Of a stretch of DNA of 64,000 bases, positions 1 to 13,000 are shown in pieces. Each line of letters begins with the position of its first letter. Position 1 is the first letter of the stretch. This DNA is from Pseudoscleropodium purum (lineage: Eukaryota; Streptophyta; Bryopsida; Hypnales; Brachytheciaceae). Below the pieces are notes generated by a model that was not told where the DNA came from, did no database searches, and worked only from the letters and a program-made list of their open reading frames with translations. The position numbers were made by a program, and so were the translations under genes. The stretch is from NCBI GenBank assembly GCA_963969395.1, contig OZ017799.1:3846501-3910500 (forward strand). The letters run 5' to 3'.

Positions 1-151
1 GCCCGACAGTCCAGCGCTTTTCGAAGATACCTAATGCAAGAAGCTACAGTTACTGTAGTGAAAGCTTTTTAAATCACGTCCTGAGTACAAAAAACAGTAG
101 CACTTAACAAAATTATCAAGCATAAAAAGGCTGATATATTTGCCAACGTAC

Positions 152-1541
152 CAACGCCCCAAAATCATCAATGACGGGCATGCCAGTGATGCGCTTCTCA
201 ACAAGCACCTCCAATGCTGCTCCAATCACATCCTTAAAGACTTTAGAAACGGATTGTAACATGGAAAACCAAACTCACACACTTGACTCGTCAATGTTGC
301 GAGTCAAACACAAATTAAGAGATTTGACCTATTTAGAAATGCCACAACCAAGTTCTTCAACCAACCTCGAACAAGCAAGTCAATAGTTCTATTAATGACA
401 TAATGCTGCACACCTTCATCAATTGTAGTGTTCTCTGTTGCACAAAACAACTCCGTCACAGGAGTCATATAATCACCCACCGAGAATGTTTCATGCTTCC
501 TCTGCGCAGCGATTCAATTTTCTCCGTAAGAAGCTACAAAAGAGATCAAGTGGTAGTATGCAAATACTTTCATTCTACTAGAGGAAAAGTTGCAATAGGG
601 TAGACATGAAATTGACTGCACACTTCCCCTTCTCGCACTAGCCGCGCACCAATCACGCGTAAAGATTGCAAGAATTTTCTTCTTTCAGACTTTAAGAAAC
701 CGTGTTCCCTTCTTCTGGACTCTATTTACAAAATCATGAATTGCAAAGAAATTTTCTAGTAAGAACAAATTTTATCCTCTAAGCAAATGGGAATAACTAT
801 ATGCAGTGAAGGGGAACCACTTGTCATAGATGAAATTCGTGGACATTCAGTACTAAACGCATTATAAATCAGACAACATTCGCGATCCTTGAACCATTTC
901 GTTCTCGTGAACAACCATCGATAGTTACACGATCCTTCAAATCTCTTAAAAAAAATTTCGAATTTCTAAGCCATTTAAAACTTATGGTGTGTGGTCACCG
1001 GCATCTCCACCACAATGGAATCACCAAAAAACACAATGAAATCCGAAAGACATGCATTGGACGCCAAGAATTTCTAAAACCAATGCCTGTCTGCGGCTTC
1101 TTCTCTATCACTCGGAGCCTCTAAACGAAGACGGAAGAATACTAAACCCCTGTTTCCTACACTCGCCATTCATGCGAACCTTGCAACAATTCACAAGACG
1201 GAAAGAGACCCAATTCCCAAACCCACAGTAATTCCCCCCAAATAAAAAAATAAAACTATACACATTAGGCTACAAATTCAAAAACGCACCGGCGCAGGAT
1301 TCTCCGCCAGTGCATTCCTCATCACGGCAAAGGAGCTTCCACGCGACCGTGACGACTGCACGCCTACCAACACCACCGACATCTGCACCCCATTCTTCGT
1401 CGATGCATTCTTCCATCTCGTCACGTGCACCTTCTGTTGCTGTTGCAGTTGTGATTGCTGCGGTTGTGGTTGCGACAGCCTCGACGAGGAGCACGCACCA
1501 ATCCCCACGGCCGTGCTCGAGGCCACCACCATGGCCGCCAT
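152..1541 (-). CDS. CBSX: Chloroplast CBS-domain protein (CBSX type), 5' part; gene continues past the left edge
   Basis: Three exons were spliced on the minus strand: 1541-1290, 501-414 and 216-152, with GT-AG introns and matching phases (0, 1, 0). Exon 1 (84 codons) is rich in Ser, Ala, Gln and Arg and poor in acidic residues, as expected for a chloroplast transit peptide. Exon 2 carries SVGDYMTPV and the start of the first CBS domain (TTIDE). Exon 3 continues it with ALEVLVEKRITGMPVIDD. These are hallmark CBSX1/CBSX2 motifs; those plant proteins are paired-CBS adenosine-nucleotide sensors that activate ferredoxin/NADP-thioredoxins (family knowledge). Exon 3 ends at a good donor (gtacgt) and the rest, including the second CBS domain, lies outside the window. 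An upstream in-frame ATG at 1589 would add 16 residues; I prefer 1541 because it starts MAAM. The last 150 bases hold no convincing next exon. Confidence 0.75.
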
Positions 1542-2308
1542 CTCTGAAAATCCAAACCCAGCTCCGAATCGAGCTCCGAAACCACACAATCCCGTAGAGA
1601 AGCTGCAGCAATCTTACGACGAGGAAAGGTGAAGCGCTAATCAGGAGCTCGTCGGAGGATTGATGGGAGCTTGCGAGGGAGAGATGAGCGCTTGGGGGTG
1701 TTGTTGGTGCGAGAGTCAGCTTTAGTGAAGAGCCCACGGCTGAATGCTGGGGATGGGGTTCTGTATCCGGGTATACGGGAGTGCCGGATATCAGGGTCGA
1801 AGTGGGCGGCGTGATGCCCGGGGGAGGAGTGACAGGGTCTCATCTCCACCCCTCGTTTGGTTTGGGCTTTTTGTCTTTTGATGACTTGGCAGGGCTGCAT
1901 TGGTACTTTTCATTTCTGATATTTATTTGTGATGATGTGCATAATAGAATTGAAATTAGAATTAGAGGATTTTTCTTAACTTGAAGGTAGAATTGAAATT
2001 ATAATTTTTGGAAATTTTATTTATTTTTTGGAGATTTTTAATCATTTTTTAAATAATTTTTAAATTCATTTTTGGCATGTATTGAAGTCTTTTCAATTGC
2101 AAGTAGAAGTTACAAGAATAAAGTGAGTCCACCAAAGTGACCAAAGCTAAAAATACACAAGAAAACCTCTCACATAAGTAACACTAGAAGAAAAACATGT
2201 TCGCCACAACTAATTAAATAACTACTAAGTGTCCTATACAATTGTCCTCCAATTGTAGCCATTGCTATTAGCATCAAATCTTATGTCATTGTTTTACATT
2301 ATTAGTAA

Positions 2309-2431
2309 ATTGTTTTAGTCACAAAGTAGTTGTAGGATAAAGTATATACATTGTTTTAGTCACAAAGTAGTTGTAGAATGAAGTATATACATTGTTTTAG
2401 TTGCAAATTAGTTGTAGAATAAAGGATAGGA
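2309..2431. repeat. Tandem repeat, 41-bp unit, three copies
   Basis: Three head-to-tail copies start at 2309, 2350 and 2391. Each begins attgttttag and contains tagttgtag followed by an aaagtatatac-like end. The first two copies are nearly identical; the third is more diverged. No function is apparent. Confidence 0.85.
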
Positions 2432-3198
2432 TTACAAAAGTTGTAACTGAGTTCAAATATAGAATAAATCTTAAGGAAGTCACTTAGTGTATCTATAACA
2501 AACTATGCGTGAACAAGTGATTTTTTGGCCCCCTATTTACTTTTTAATAAACTATAATTTCAACTTAAAATTTAGAGCTTTATTTAACAATGACTATAAG
2601 TTTTCATTGCCAAAAATTCCCAACCCAAATAACATATGAAATGATTTTAAGAAGATGTTGAAAAATGAACTAAAATAGCATGTTTTTCAACTCAAACATT
2701 TACAAAGAATACATTTCAATGACCATTACATCATTATTCAAGGAAAATAAATTGACAATAAAGAATTACTTTTAGCAATTCTTTTTTATTTTTTAAACAA
2801 TTTTTTCTTATATAAAATAGAAGTGTGAAAGTTATTTTTAGCTTTATAGTGTATTTCTTTTTTTCAAAAATTTGTAACTAATTATAATTAAAAAATAAAA
2901 ATATCAATAATTCAAAACATAAACTTTCAAAGTGAAAAAATCTATTCCTTTTTTTTCTTTAATTTAAATTTTAGGATGTAAAATAGGATGTCCAAAATTT
3001 TATCGCACTTGGTTTCTAATGGACATTCTAAGTCACCTCCCTGAGGAATGAATTTGAGCTATTCTCCATCCAATATTCATCATAGTTGTTCAGGTAGATA
3101 AGTCTATATTCTATAGAATCCACTAAGTCAATTTGTAATCACAAAAAACAATTATAGTTGTTTCTTAGTCATTTTCAAGGGTGTTTTTTTTATTGTTT

Positions 3199-3253
3199 TA
3201 TATCAATTGTCCTATATCAATTGTCCTATATCAATTGTCCTATATCAATTGTC
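3199..3253. repeat. Microsatellite-like repeat, 14-bp unit, about four copies
   Basis: The unit tatatcaattgtcc is repeated perfectly at 3199, 3213, 3227 and, slightly truncated, 3241. It looks like recent slippage in spacer DNA. Confidence 0.9.
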
Positions 3254-3391
3254 AAGAGTACCATTAGGTTGGGCATATAAGACTTGTAAACTATTGTACT
3301 CTTATATAATAAATTCTCTTATTAGAATTCTAAGATTTCTACAATTTTTAGAATAGATTTTTATAATCTATAGAAATCTAAGAATATTTAA

Positions 3392-3967
3392 AATTCAAGA
3401 TATTTTAAAACCTATGAAATTGTAAAGTTTCCTACACTAATAAAATCTATTAAATACCAATTTTTGAAAGCTAAAAAAGAAGCTAGATCTGAAATTTTGA
3501 AATCTACAGATTTACAAATAGCAAATGAGTCACAGACAAGTCCTAATGAACTCATAGATGAATCACAAACCAATCATACATTAGTCATAAACAAGTTGCC
3601 ATCAAGTGACACAACTCATCAATTGAATGACTAATTTCACGTGGTAGCAAATACCATATAAGCAACCACATTAAAAGAGTTCATCGACAAAGTTCCAATA
3701 AGGCTATCATATGAGAAACAACTCCTTATTACATGTAATGCTATATTTGTTGCAACTAGGGACAACTCCAAAATTTGTGCATGATGCTCTCATCTTCTTG
3801 AGTATCACATATGGAGTAGGTTTTCAAAATGTATTAAACATCTTGCCATTCCACACATTGATTGCCATAACTTTATGCAAAGTTGTCATATCAAACTTGC
3901 TTTGTTCCTCGTCTATATAGAAGTTCATAAATACAACAAGAAGGTTTATTATGTAAAGAAAAACTAA
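3392..3967 (+). pseudogene. Decayed protein-coding frame of unknown identity
   Basis: One frame stays open for about 190 codons apart from internal stops at 3632, 3659 and 3782, ending with TAA at 3965. The first 80 codons read as plausible protein (for example KAKKEARSEILKSTD and NESQTSPNELIDESQT). After the first two stops the same frame continues with KEFIDKVPIRLSYEKQLL. Such long open stretches in very AT-rich spacer DNA are unexpected by chance. No start codon context, intron boundaries or recognisable domain were found. It may be a transposon protein remnant or a dead gene; the family is unknown to me. Confidence 0.3.
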
Positions 3968-6689
3968 CATTTGTAGATTTCCTAAACCAAATTGAGAATA
4001 GAGGGTTCATAAATGATTGCATGTTTGATTTGGTATATGATCTAAGTCTCTTCTATATATAATGGATCAAGTTGTAATGCAACAACACCAAAAAAGACTT
4101 TACCAAACTTTATGGTTTTGTAGAGAAGATGAAATGTCATTAGGATTTGGTAAGAACAAAAAGGTGAATTTTTTTTCTAATGGTTGAAATATGATAAAAA
4201 TTGTGACAAATGAAATAGTGATATGATTTGTTTTTAATAAATAGATATTAATTAGGGATGTATTGACCCACCTAACATTTGTATGGCCAAAGCAATTGAA
4301 CTATTTAGTATAAAGTAATTCAATGCAACAAAATACAATTTAAACAATCTAGTGGTTTTTTTAAGTTGTTTTTGTGGTACACATACATTGGTATATTCTA
4401 GTATTAAGGGTGCTATATTAGTGACTCTAAAACAATCTCTTTGTAGAAAAAAAGTACAATAAGATAACAATTCAACCTACACAAGTAAAGAATATTGTAG
4501 TTTTGGTCTATCATATTGCTATGACATTTAGGGGATAACTCAACTAAATATATGAAAATCAATTGGTATTTATTACCTTAGCTTATCATTTATAAGCCAC
4601 AATTACTTTTGCCATCTTTAATTCTTATGGAATTTATGGGAATTTCTTAGGGAGAGTTGTTAAATTAATTTTTCTTATATCAAAGGAACTATTGTCCAAG
4701 GGGCTCAAAGCTTATCTAATAATAGAAAATAAAGCATATTAAAAAAATGATAAAAACAATATTATTTATTTGTTTGTTAGTTTTTAGGTCTAGTCCATAA
4801 TCCTCCTTAAGTCCATTAGCTTTTGTTAAGTATGTCAAATTATTTCTCATATTCAAAGTTCATATATCACACTCTAATAGGATAAATTAAAGTTGAAGTG
4901 ACATGTAGACTTAGTTTTAATTTCTTTATATCAATTCCACAAGACTATTAGGGCATAAAAAATTAGTGCATATCAAAACTTAATAGGCAAATATACAATC
5001 AATTGTTTTTCCAATAAATGATGTCAGTATTGGATAAGTTGGATTATGAGAATTTCATGAATTTTAAGAATCATTTTTATTACATAAACACTTTTTTTTA
5101 TCTAAAGTCCCATACTAGATTTTCAATTGGATAAACATGCAACAATCCCACCAACAAAAGATGTCAATATTGAATCAACTATTGTATACTTGTTCTTTTT
5201 CAAAAAGGGGCCAAAAAGTAATTTCCAATTAGGTGAACATGCAACTATTCCCTCAAAAATATTAGACATAATCATCTAAAAAAATACTCCTACCCAAATC
5301 ATCTCAAAAGAATTTAAAACAAAAGAACGGGCTTGGTGGTATGGGGATGAAAATACAAATATACATGGATACAAAAACATTCAAATAAAAGTATATACAA
5401 ATATATATGGATAATCACTTATTATAGGTGGATACATATACAAATTTATATACTATATAGAAAGAAAAAGTTTCCATAAAATAATTCTAAATAATTTAGT
5501 TGAAAAAATTAAAAATTATTGGACACATTGATTGAAATGTCAAAAAATTAATTTCAAATAATGATGAAGATATATATTCAAAATATCAAAAATTATGCCC
5601 TACATTATTGTTTCAAATAAAAAAGAATTAAAGGAAGTTCTCAAAGTTATACAAAATAGTAGGAAATAAGGCCACATAGTAGGCAAGGGCTTTTATTTTT
5701 TGGCTTTATAGTGCCAGATTGCACCAAAAAATAATAATTTGGCTATAGAATGGCAACAAATTTTGAAACTTTTTGCCAAAAAACTTCAAATTACAGAAAA
5801 TATTGGACGAAATCGCTTGATTGTGGATGATAATAAAATGATGGACATGTAATATATATGAATGTGATATTTTCTATCCAATATGTGGATGAATGTTGGA
5901 ACTTGGAGCACCACTACAACATTTTATATCACCACTTTGGCACTTCATAAAAGATGAAAAAAAAAGCCCTAGTCACTACTACAAAGAAGCTACTCGATCA
6001 TCTCCTCTCCATCTCTTTGATGCCTTTTCATCTAACAACTTAGAATAAGCTCAATACAAGAGTTTTCAAGAATATTTGTTGTTATACAAGAGAAAGCATT
6101 CACTCCTAAAAGCCTTATTTGAATAATGGTCTATTACTATAGTACATGGGTTAGGATAATTTTAATTGTACTAAAGGCTAATTAATTGTTGATAGTTATG
6201 AAATAATTCAAAAAGTAATGGTTCAAAACCAAATGAATATTTAATGTCAAATGTCTTGCATTATGGCCGAATTTTAAAAAAGAAGAAAAAGAAATTTGAT
6301 TTTTTAAATTAATTCAATAATGTTTATCCAACATGTATCAAATTTGTTCCTTCCCTATAGTATATATGCATATGCACATCATCCTATATCTTTCGAATTT
6401 AACTTATACAACCTCTATTGATCAATCTATCAATCAAAAGAATAATGGCCTCATTTCAAATTTTTTCTATATGTCTTCAACAAGTACATCTTGGGCAATT
6501 TTAGGATTTTTTGTTGTAATTTTTTTGAAAAAATTGATCACCAATACTTCTATTAGTGATAGGTGATCTCCATTGAATTTTTTAATTAGTTTTATAAAAT
6601 CAGCTTTAAATTAATATATGGTGTGACTATAAATATAGCAATCTAGGCCAAAATCCTTTTATTAAGTTAGACTATTTGTTTGTCACGTT

Positions 6690-6790
6690 GAGATCTCCTG
6701 AACCGTGCGTCCCCTATTTGCGTATTTGGTACCGTCGAAAAGCCCTCGGCAAAGAGGGGTGCACGGGCTTGGTTTCATGGTGTTCCAACC
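6690..6790. other. GC-rich island in AT-rich spacer, possible organelle-derived insert
   Basis: A segment of roughly 100 bp stands out sharply in base composition. Read on the minus strand it contains gacgcacggttcaggag, which resembles the 3' strand of domain V of organellar group II introns (consensus ending near GCACGGTTC). The matching 5' strand of that hairpin is not obvious, so this may be a nuclear copy of mitochondrial or plastid DNA, or chance. Confidence 0.25.
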
Positions 6791-7159
6791 TATGATGTGA
6801 AAGTTATTGAATTTTAAATTTTTTATGAATTAAAAAAATTTTAATTAAAAAAAATTCTTTTGTTTTAACCATGGCAACGGCATGAGGCACTAGTACCATT
6901 GATATTAGCTAGCTCTTCAACTAATAGTGAAAGTCAATTAGTTTAGTCAACATAATAAGCTAGATTTTTTAGAATATCTTTATTTTTTAGAAACATTTCT
7001 ATTACATTTTTGTTATCCTCAAAAGGAACTCTAAATTGGTTTTTCAATTCTCCTTGAATCCCAATTTTGATGCCATTTAACATAACATTATTACCCAATG
7101 CTAGGAGCCCTTTTGCTTAATGGGAAAATTGACCCCTTTATTATTTTTTTCATTGTACT

Positions 7160-7400
7160 AACTATGTACATTTCAAGAGGGGGGCACTTGTAGAGACCCA
7201 CTATGTTTCAACTTCAAAAGCTTGTAACTGATACCACTAAGGTTCCAAAAATCAATGAGACCATTTGGGTTATGTGTCAATTCCATTATTTTCTTCATAT
7301 GAAAATTTAGTGAAAATTGTTTTAAGGAGTTTAGCTTCCCCAAAATGCAATCAACTCTTGAAAGATTGCTTTAACTCCTAAATTTCCAATTGACCATATA
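7160..7400 (+). mobile_element. Diverged copy of the hairpin MITE family (partial)
   Basis: The order of short blocks matches the copies near 50.1 and 50.7 kb: a tgtacattt..aagagg block, then a cttcaaaa-type block, a gggttatgtgtc block and a cttccccaaaatgcaatcaactctt-like block. Divergence is high and the terminal repeats cannot be defined. Confidence 0.4.
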
Positions 7401-7986
7401 TGGTTGATTTAAAATTTCAGCCTCATTTTGGAATAGGTAGTTACATTCTTTTGACTGTTTCAAATTTTTTTGGGGTAGTTTTGAAGGTCAACTATTGAAA
7501 TTTTTTATTTTTCACTAAAAAAGTAAAAATTTGATTTTTGAGAGGTCTTCAAAGCCATATATTTCCATTAGTAAAAGAGTATAGCTTGCCATAATTTCAC
7601 TTAATTTCCCAATTTTGATCAAAGTTTGCCAACTTCACTTGATTTGAGATCTAAAAACTTGCACATATTCATTTGCTTTGAAAATGGTTCCAATGGGAAG
7701 AGTAAAGTGTTTTCATGATTTTTACCATTGAAAATTTAAACAGGCAAGTGTTAATTTGGAGTTATTTGCGATTTATATTTATAAAAAAAATTGCATTCCA
7801 ACAATTGCAAGGTGGATTATGTAATGAAGTTGATAGCTTTTCATGTAAAACTAAGTTTTTTGAAAGTGCATTTTAGTGTGCTAGCTAACACAATTTGTAG
7901 TTGTTCATGTTACCTCTAATCCCCCCAAAATTTATGTGCAAGTTTCTGAAACATTGTGGGAAGGGGCATCATACTAAAAATAGAAA

Positions 7987-8086
7987 ATATACATTCCTCT
8001 TAGTATAATCTCACAACTCCTAGGCAATTTTGAGGGATATACATTCTTCTTGGTATAATCTCACAGCTCCTATGCAATATTGCACT
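7987..8086. repeat. Imperfect tandem duplication, 50-bp unit
   Basis: Two copies start atatacattc at 7987 and 8037 and share tataatctcaca and ctcctaggcaat-like blocks with several substitutions. Confidence 0.7.
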
Positions 8087-8240
8087 CAAAATTGGTGAAT
8101 GTACTAATAAGCAAGCTATTTAAATATCTATACGGTGAGATTTTGAAAAAAAACCAATGTGCTTTATTGGGGATAAATATGGGTCCACGCTCTTTTTTCT
8201 TAGTCAAAACACACTTGAAAAGAGTTGGACATGTTAGAGA

Positions 8241-8656
8241 TTAAGGTAGACGGTTGTAAAAGTGCCCCTCTCCTTGCAACCACCCCATAGCTGGTTGTAA
8301 AATGGATGGGAGGTCATCTTTAAATGGCCCACTGTTGCTATTGAATGAATCAAGAAAAATTTGTTTATTTTATTCCAAGAGCCAATCATTTTCTCCATGG
8401 TTCAAAAATCGCTTTAGAAGATGCAGGGGGACAGCTTTTGGGAGACTTATGGTCACAAATAGGTACCTACTACAGAAATCTTTGAAAATTCATAACTAAT
8501 TAAAAAATGCTTTGAAAAATATGAAACCACTTGTCTTGCTTTCGGCATCCATTTTTCTTTCTCTGAAAAATGAGCTAAAAATATTTCTGTTCATGCAAAC
8601 CTATGAAAAAGGCGGATCAGCCCTTGAAGGGTCACTTTTACAGCCATCTACCTTAA
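8241..8656. mobile_element. Non-autonomous TIR element (hairpin MITE family), 416 bp
   Basis: The left end ttaaggtagacggttgtaaa and the right end (read on the other strand ttaaggtagatggctgtaaa) form terminal inverted repeats of about 25 bp with few mismatches, continuing into agtgcccc / agtgaccc. Just inside the left end is a second hairpin (cttgcaacca ... tggttgtaaa). Internal blocks such as cataactaatt and atatgaaaccacttg match the copies at 50-52.6 kb. No transposase is encoded. Confidence 0.65.
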
Positions 8657-8659
8657 GAG

Positions 8660-10050
8660 CAAACTCCTTTACAATGAAGTTACTATGAAGTTAATCAGAT
8701 GCCCTAATGTTCTTTCTAAGGTAACTTAACCTGTCCCCATCAAAGTAAGTAACTCCCACCAGTCACAGCTCTCCGTTCATTGAATGATTGATTGGCTCCC
8801 CCAAACCTTCTTAGAACCTTCCGCTTCTCTCTTCCCAACAAGGTCGAAAAAGTAAACCCCCCGGAATGTAAAAAGCTTCGTTTACTTTTTCACCGCAGCT
8901 ATGGCCACACGGCTATGGCGTCCTCCCTCTCCGTCGTCGTCCGTCCTCCCTTCCCCGCCGCTTCCGCTCTTCTCCCCGACTGCCCTCCTCCTCGACACCC
9001 CCTCGCGCGATCCTTTTTCTCTCACTCCTATCGCATTCTTCGCATAAAAAAATCTAATCTCGGGCTCATCACTCCCTGCTTTCCTAAACAATAGGCCATT
9101 CTCGTTGGAGTCGTTTCCGTCCCTGTTCCTTTTTTTCCGCTTGGAATAACCTACAGTAACGAGTAAGTATCATGTGACGGACGGAGTTTTCACAAGGATC
9201 CGTCATTCCAACGTGGTGCCTGGTTGCGAGCGAGATTTCACTGTAGGAAACGGAACTCGGAATATGTATGTTAGGACGTGGAACAGGATGACGTCGACTG
9301 GTAGTAGAGTACTAGCCGGAGACTGGGATTTCAACGATGCCTTGAAAGTAGGGAATAGTTCCTCGCGGGGTTGAAACCGACAACCACAGCGGGGGGGCTG
9401 CCTGTAGAAGAAGATCAAAAGTTGTATTAAGCTTAGTAGGACAATAACTGGATTGAGCGAGATCCAGAAGAGTGGCAATGGTGGGTGCGAAACATGTGCG
9501 AGAGATCTTGTGTGAGTTTGTGTGTGTGAGAGAGAGAGAGATGGATGAGAGCTAGGGATAGTACAACGATTGGGGGTGCGTTTCTTATTGATGATCAGAG
9601 GCAAGAAGATGATGACGATGATGTCAAATCGGAGCAGCAGCAGGAAGAGTTGGTGGTACAACGGGTGCTGCCACCAACATTGGGTAACGGTTGGAGAAAG
9701 GGAGGAGTATTAGTAGGGCAGGCTTGGAAGATGGGTGACGATGGCGTTGTCAGTAAACCTGCAGCAGGTGAGAGAGAGAGAGAGAGGGATAGGAGAGCAT
9801 GATTCCCGGTTCTTTCTGTTTCTTCTTTCCCCTTTTTTTCCGTCGTGGTTTGGGGGAAGAATGGCGTGCGGGGAATTTGGCTATGGTGATGGGATACAAT
9901 GGTTAGGCGATGCGATGCTGGTTAGGTTTTGAGGGTTTATGAAGCATTTTGTGAGCTGGGGAAAGAAATTCAATTGAATTTGATTGCCCTGTTTTCGTGT
10001 GGAAATCCCCAATGCGTTACAGACTCCATTTGTAGAATCTTCTCCGGCGG
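8660..10050 (+). promoter_or_regulatory. Probable promoter and 5' leader region of the XLG gene
   Basis: This stretch is GC-richer than the spacer to its left and holds CT-rich (8880-9020) and GA-rich runs (9529-9540, 9770-9787), typical of plant core promoters and leaders. Several short frames are open but none shows a recognisable domain. Non-coding leader exons cannot be placed without transcripts. Confidence 0.35.
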
Positions 10051-13000
10051 ATGAGCAGCGGGACGGCAGGAGTAGGGCTCATCAGCATCAGCAGCAGGGG
10101 AGTAACGATCGTCAGGAAGCTTCAGACAGTAGGTGAAAATTTTCGGAACGGCGATGACAGCATGGAGAGACCCAGCTCCAGCTCCTCTTACGAAGAAAGC
10201 TTCGGGGGAGCCGCATCTAGAGAACGTTTGAACCGTGAAGGTGTGTGTATTAGCTATACCGACACTTTCATGTTTTGGTCGCTCTTACTGTAATCTTCCA
10301 CGGCAACTCACTCGACGACCTAATTCGTCAGTGTGGAGTTTGGTTGTGATGTAATAGTTAATGTCTGTTCTCAAGAGCTGTGGATACTCGTTCCGTTGCT
10401 ATAAACATTTTAAACAATATTTAGGATTGTGCTTGCGTTGGGAGATCACCCGGGAGAGCTTTTCTGGAGGTTTCACTTTGGGTACTACGGGAGCCAAACC
10501 CTCTTGAGATCAAGTCTTTTTCACTCAATGCATGAATTTCTTATACAATCATTCGAAGTGGGAGGTTGTAGACCACTATCGAAGGGACAGTAGACATTTT
10601 TATGCAATGCTAAGAGGTTACAGACACTTGGCCAAGTCACGGTTACACTGAACTCGCGAACTGAAGGTCAACCAAGTTTTGATTGGAAGAGATGAGTTGC
10701 TGTTGGTAACGGAGGTCATTCCATAGTGGACGGGATCAGGTCTTTAACGGTTTTAGTATCGCCTTTCTTTTGTACCCACCCAGCAACCGTGTTTTCGCCT
10801 TTTTCTGTAGAGGTTCTGATTTTTAGGTTCTGCAGGTTTAAGGCTCGGTGCTTCCCGTAATCCGAGTGTGGAGCCTGAGCCTTCGAGTGTGGTCGCCCGG
10901 CTGAAGAAGGAGGCTCTAGACAATCCTCGGAAGGAGCAATCAGTCGAAGATCTCTTGAGCTCCATGGGTGTCTCTTTGTTTGCTGATCAGCGCTTGTTAG
11001 ATTACCCCATGGCCGCCGAGTATGGCGGACTGACTGTCAGGGACGGTGTTTTGAAGGATAAGCCCTCCAAGAATTCTGAAATCGAAGAAAGTGGACCCCT
11101 AGATTCAATTCCTGTGGCAGTTCCTGTATCCCTTCCCAGAAGCAAGAAACCGTCCATGTCGAAACAGATGAGAGAAGTCTTGGAGTTGGCCGCACGAGAA
11201 GGCCAGATGGAAATGAACCAAAATTTCACCTCGCAACGGTCCCAGAAAGCAGGGACAGCTTCAACATCAACGCCGGCATCACAAAGCGATGTCAAAGCCT
11301 CGGAGGACTTGGCTCAGCCTTCGATGGAACTTTCTGAATCTTTGAAGGAGATTTCAAATGGTCGGTCTGCTGTTCCAACTGCAGAAGAGGGTACTGCTCA
11401 GGAGAGTGCACCTGACCCTACCCCGGGCCCCGGCATGGCAAGAGAGAAACAACTCTCGAAAGAACTTAGTCATTCGGAATTATGCTCCATTGATGTTTCT
11501 TTAGCACGATCTCCTGGAGTAGATTGCGCGAGTCCTGTTTCACAACGAGCTTCATCAGTGCATGGCAGGGAGAACTCAGCTCCATCTCCAACTCCATCTG
11601 TGGTGTTAGCGGTATCCGAGTCAGTTGTGGAAGAGGGACTGCATCCGTTAACTGACAGGTCTGATGTTGAGAAGCCCGATAACGTAAGCATGGTGTTCTC
11701 CCCGGAGTCTTTGCACAATGACCCTGATTCTTACGTACATAATAAAAGCTTTGAGTCCGTAGGAGAGAGAAGTGAGCTTGTGAATATAGCGAATCACGGG
11801 GGTGACAGGCCTCCTGTTCCTGCCACTCTGCCGTGGAAGAAGCGTGGGTGCGCACGTTGCGGGAAAGCCAATCTTTTGCTGGAGAAAGAGTACTGCATGG
11901 CTTGCGGTGCCAAGTACTGCGGCAACTGTCTGCTTACAGCGATGGGGTCGATGCCCGAGGGCAGGAAATGTGTTACTTGTCTTGGGCGTCCTATATTGGG
12001 ATCCAGGAGGCCTTTCATTGGGAAACCGTCAAGGCTGCTGAAACACCTCCTGAGTCCTCTGGAAGTGCAACAAATCATGAAGGCTGAAAAAGAGGGCCCT
12101 GCTAATCAGTTGAGGCCTGAACAAGTGGTGGTGAACAACCGTCCCTTGTCACATGAAGAGTTGGCCGTGTTGCTCGGTTGCTCGCGCCCGCCTTTGAAAT
12201 TGAAGCCTGGAAGGTTTTGGTACGACGGTCAGACGGGACTCTGGGGAAAGGTACGCATTGGTTTGCATTCAGCAAGTCGTGCACTTTCCCGTTGGGGGAT
12301 TTTGGTTTAACTCTAACCTCGAATGTATGTATTATGCACAGGATGGTCACCGGCCTGATAGTATAGTCACTCCTTCTTTGAAGTTGGGTGGGAACCTGCA
12401 ACCCAGCGCCAGTAACGGCAAGACGCAAGTGTTTATGAATGGTCGTCAGTTGGGGAAATTGGAACTGAAGATGCTCAAGGTACGAAACTGAATCTGCAGT
12501 TTCATTTTTGCCTTTCACCTTTCTCAAGGATTGAACGATGTCAGGTGATCTTTATCTAAGTGCTCGAAGCGGGGATTTGTCAGTGCCAATGAGTATTTTC
12601 TTGCCATTATACTCCTGAGAAGTGTATAGCTTTAATTGAAATAGCCTTTTTATTTTCAATGTCTGGTGTTTACATAAATGTTCATGAAATTATCTATAGG
12701 ATCAATTGGATTGTCGTTTGTATCCTTCAAGTCAGGAACACGGCTATTGTCCCTTGAGTGGCTTTTGGAAATTTTCTGGAACAAGCAGTCGTGTAGCGCT
12801 GCTACACGATTCTGTCTAAATCGGAGTTGTACTCACTCGGCATTAAGTTTGCGATTCATTTAAAAAAATAAATCCGAAGTGTTCTACGAGGTTTTTGTTT
12901 ATGTCCCTGGACAGAGAACTGGTTAATGGGATCCCATACTGAATCTCACCCTTACCAAATTGTTGATGTAGTTCGCTGGTGTAAACTGTACCCCTGAGAC

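Larger units (their letters stand above)
1590..8240. other. AT-rich intergenic spacer
   Basis: About 6.6 kb between the CBSX gene and the upstream region of the XLG gene. It is very AT-rich, with many homopolymer runs. 1590-1900 is GC-richer and is probably the CBSX promoter and 5' leader. Beyond the tandem repeats, the relic frame at 3392-3967, the GC-rich island near 6690 and the repeat at 7160-7400 listed separately, I see no gene in it. Confidence 0.7.

Noticed and set aside
1270..1737. 155-codon minus-strand frame overlapping CBSX exon 1
   Set aside because: It is in another frame and does not join in phase to the CBS exon; the overlapping 103-codon frame does.
2309..3253. Short regularly repeated words that might suggest a CRISPR array
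   Set aside because: Units are directly adjacent without unique spacers, and the context is eukaryotic.
8792..9094. 100-codon frame with transit-peptide-like Ser/Pro/Arg sequence
   Set aside because: No domain, no plausible downstream exon, and it sits in the GC-rich leader region of the XLG gene where such frames arise by composition.
9203..9661. 152-codon minus-strand frame
   Set aside because: Low-complexity Leu/Ser/Pro sequence read antisense to GA-rich leader DNA; no recognisable motif.
11466..11855. Antisense frames within XLG exon 2
   Set aside because: They are shadows of the well-supported XLG coding exon.
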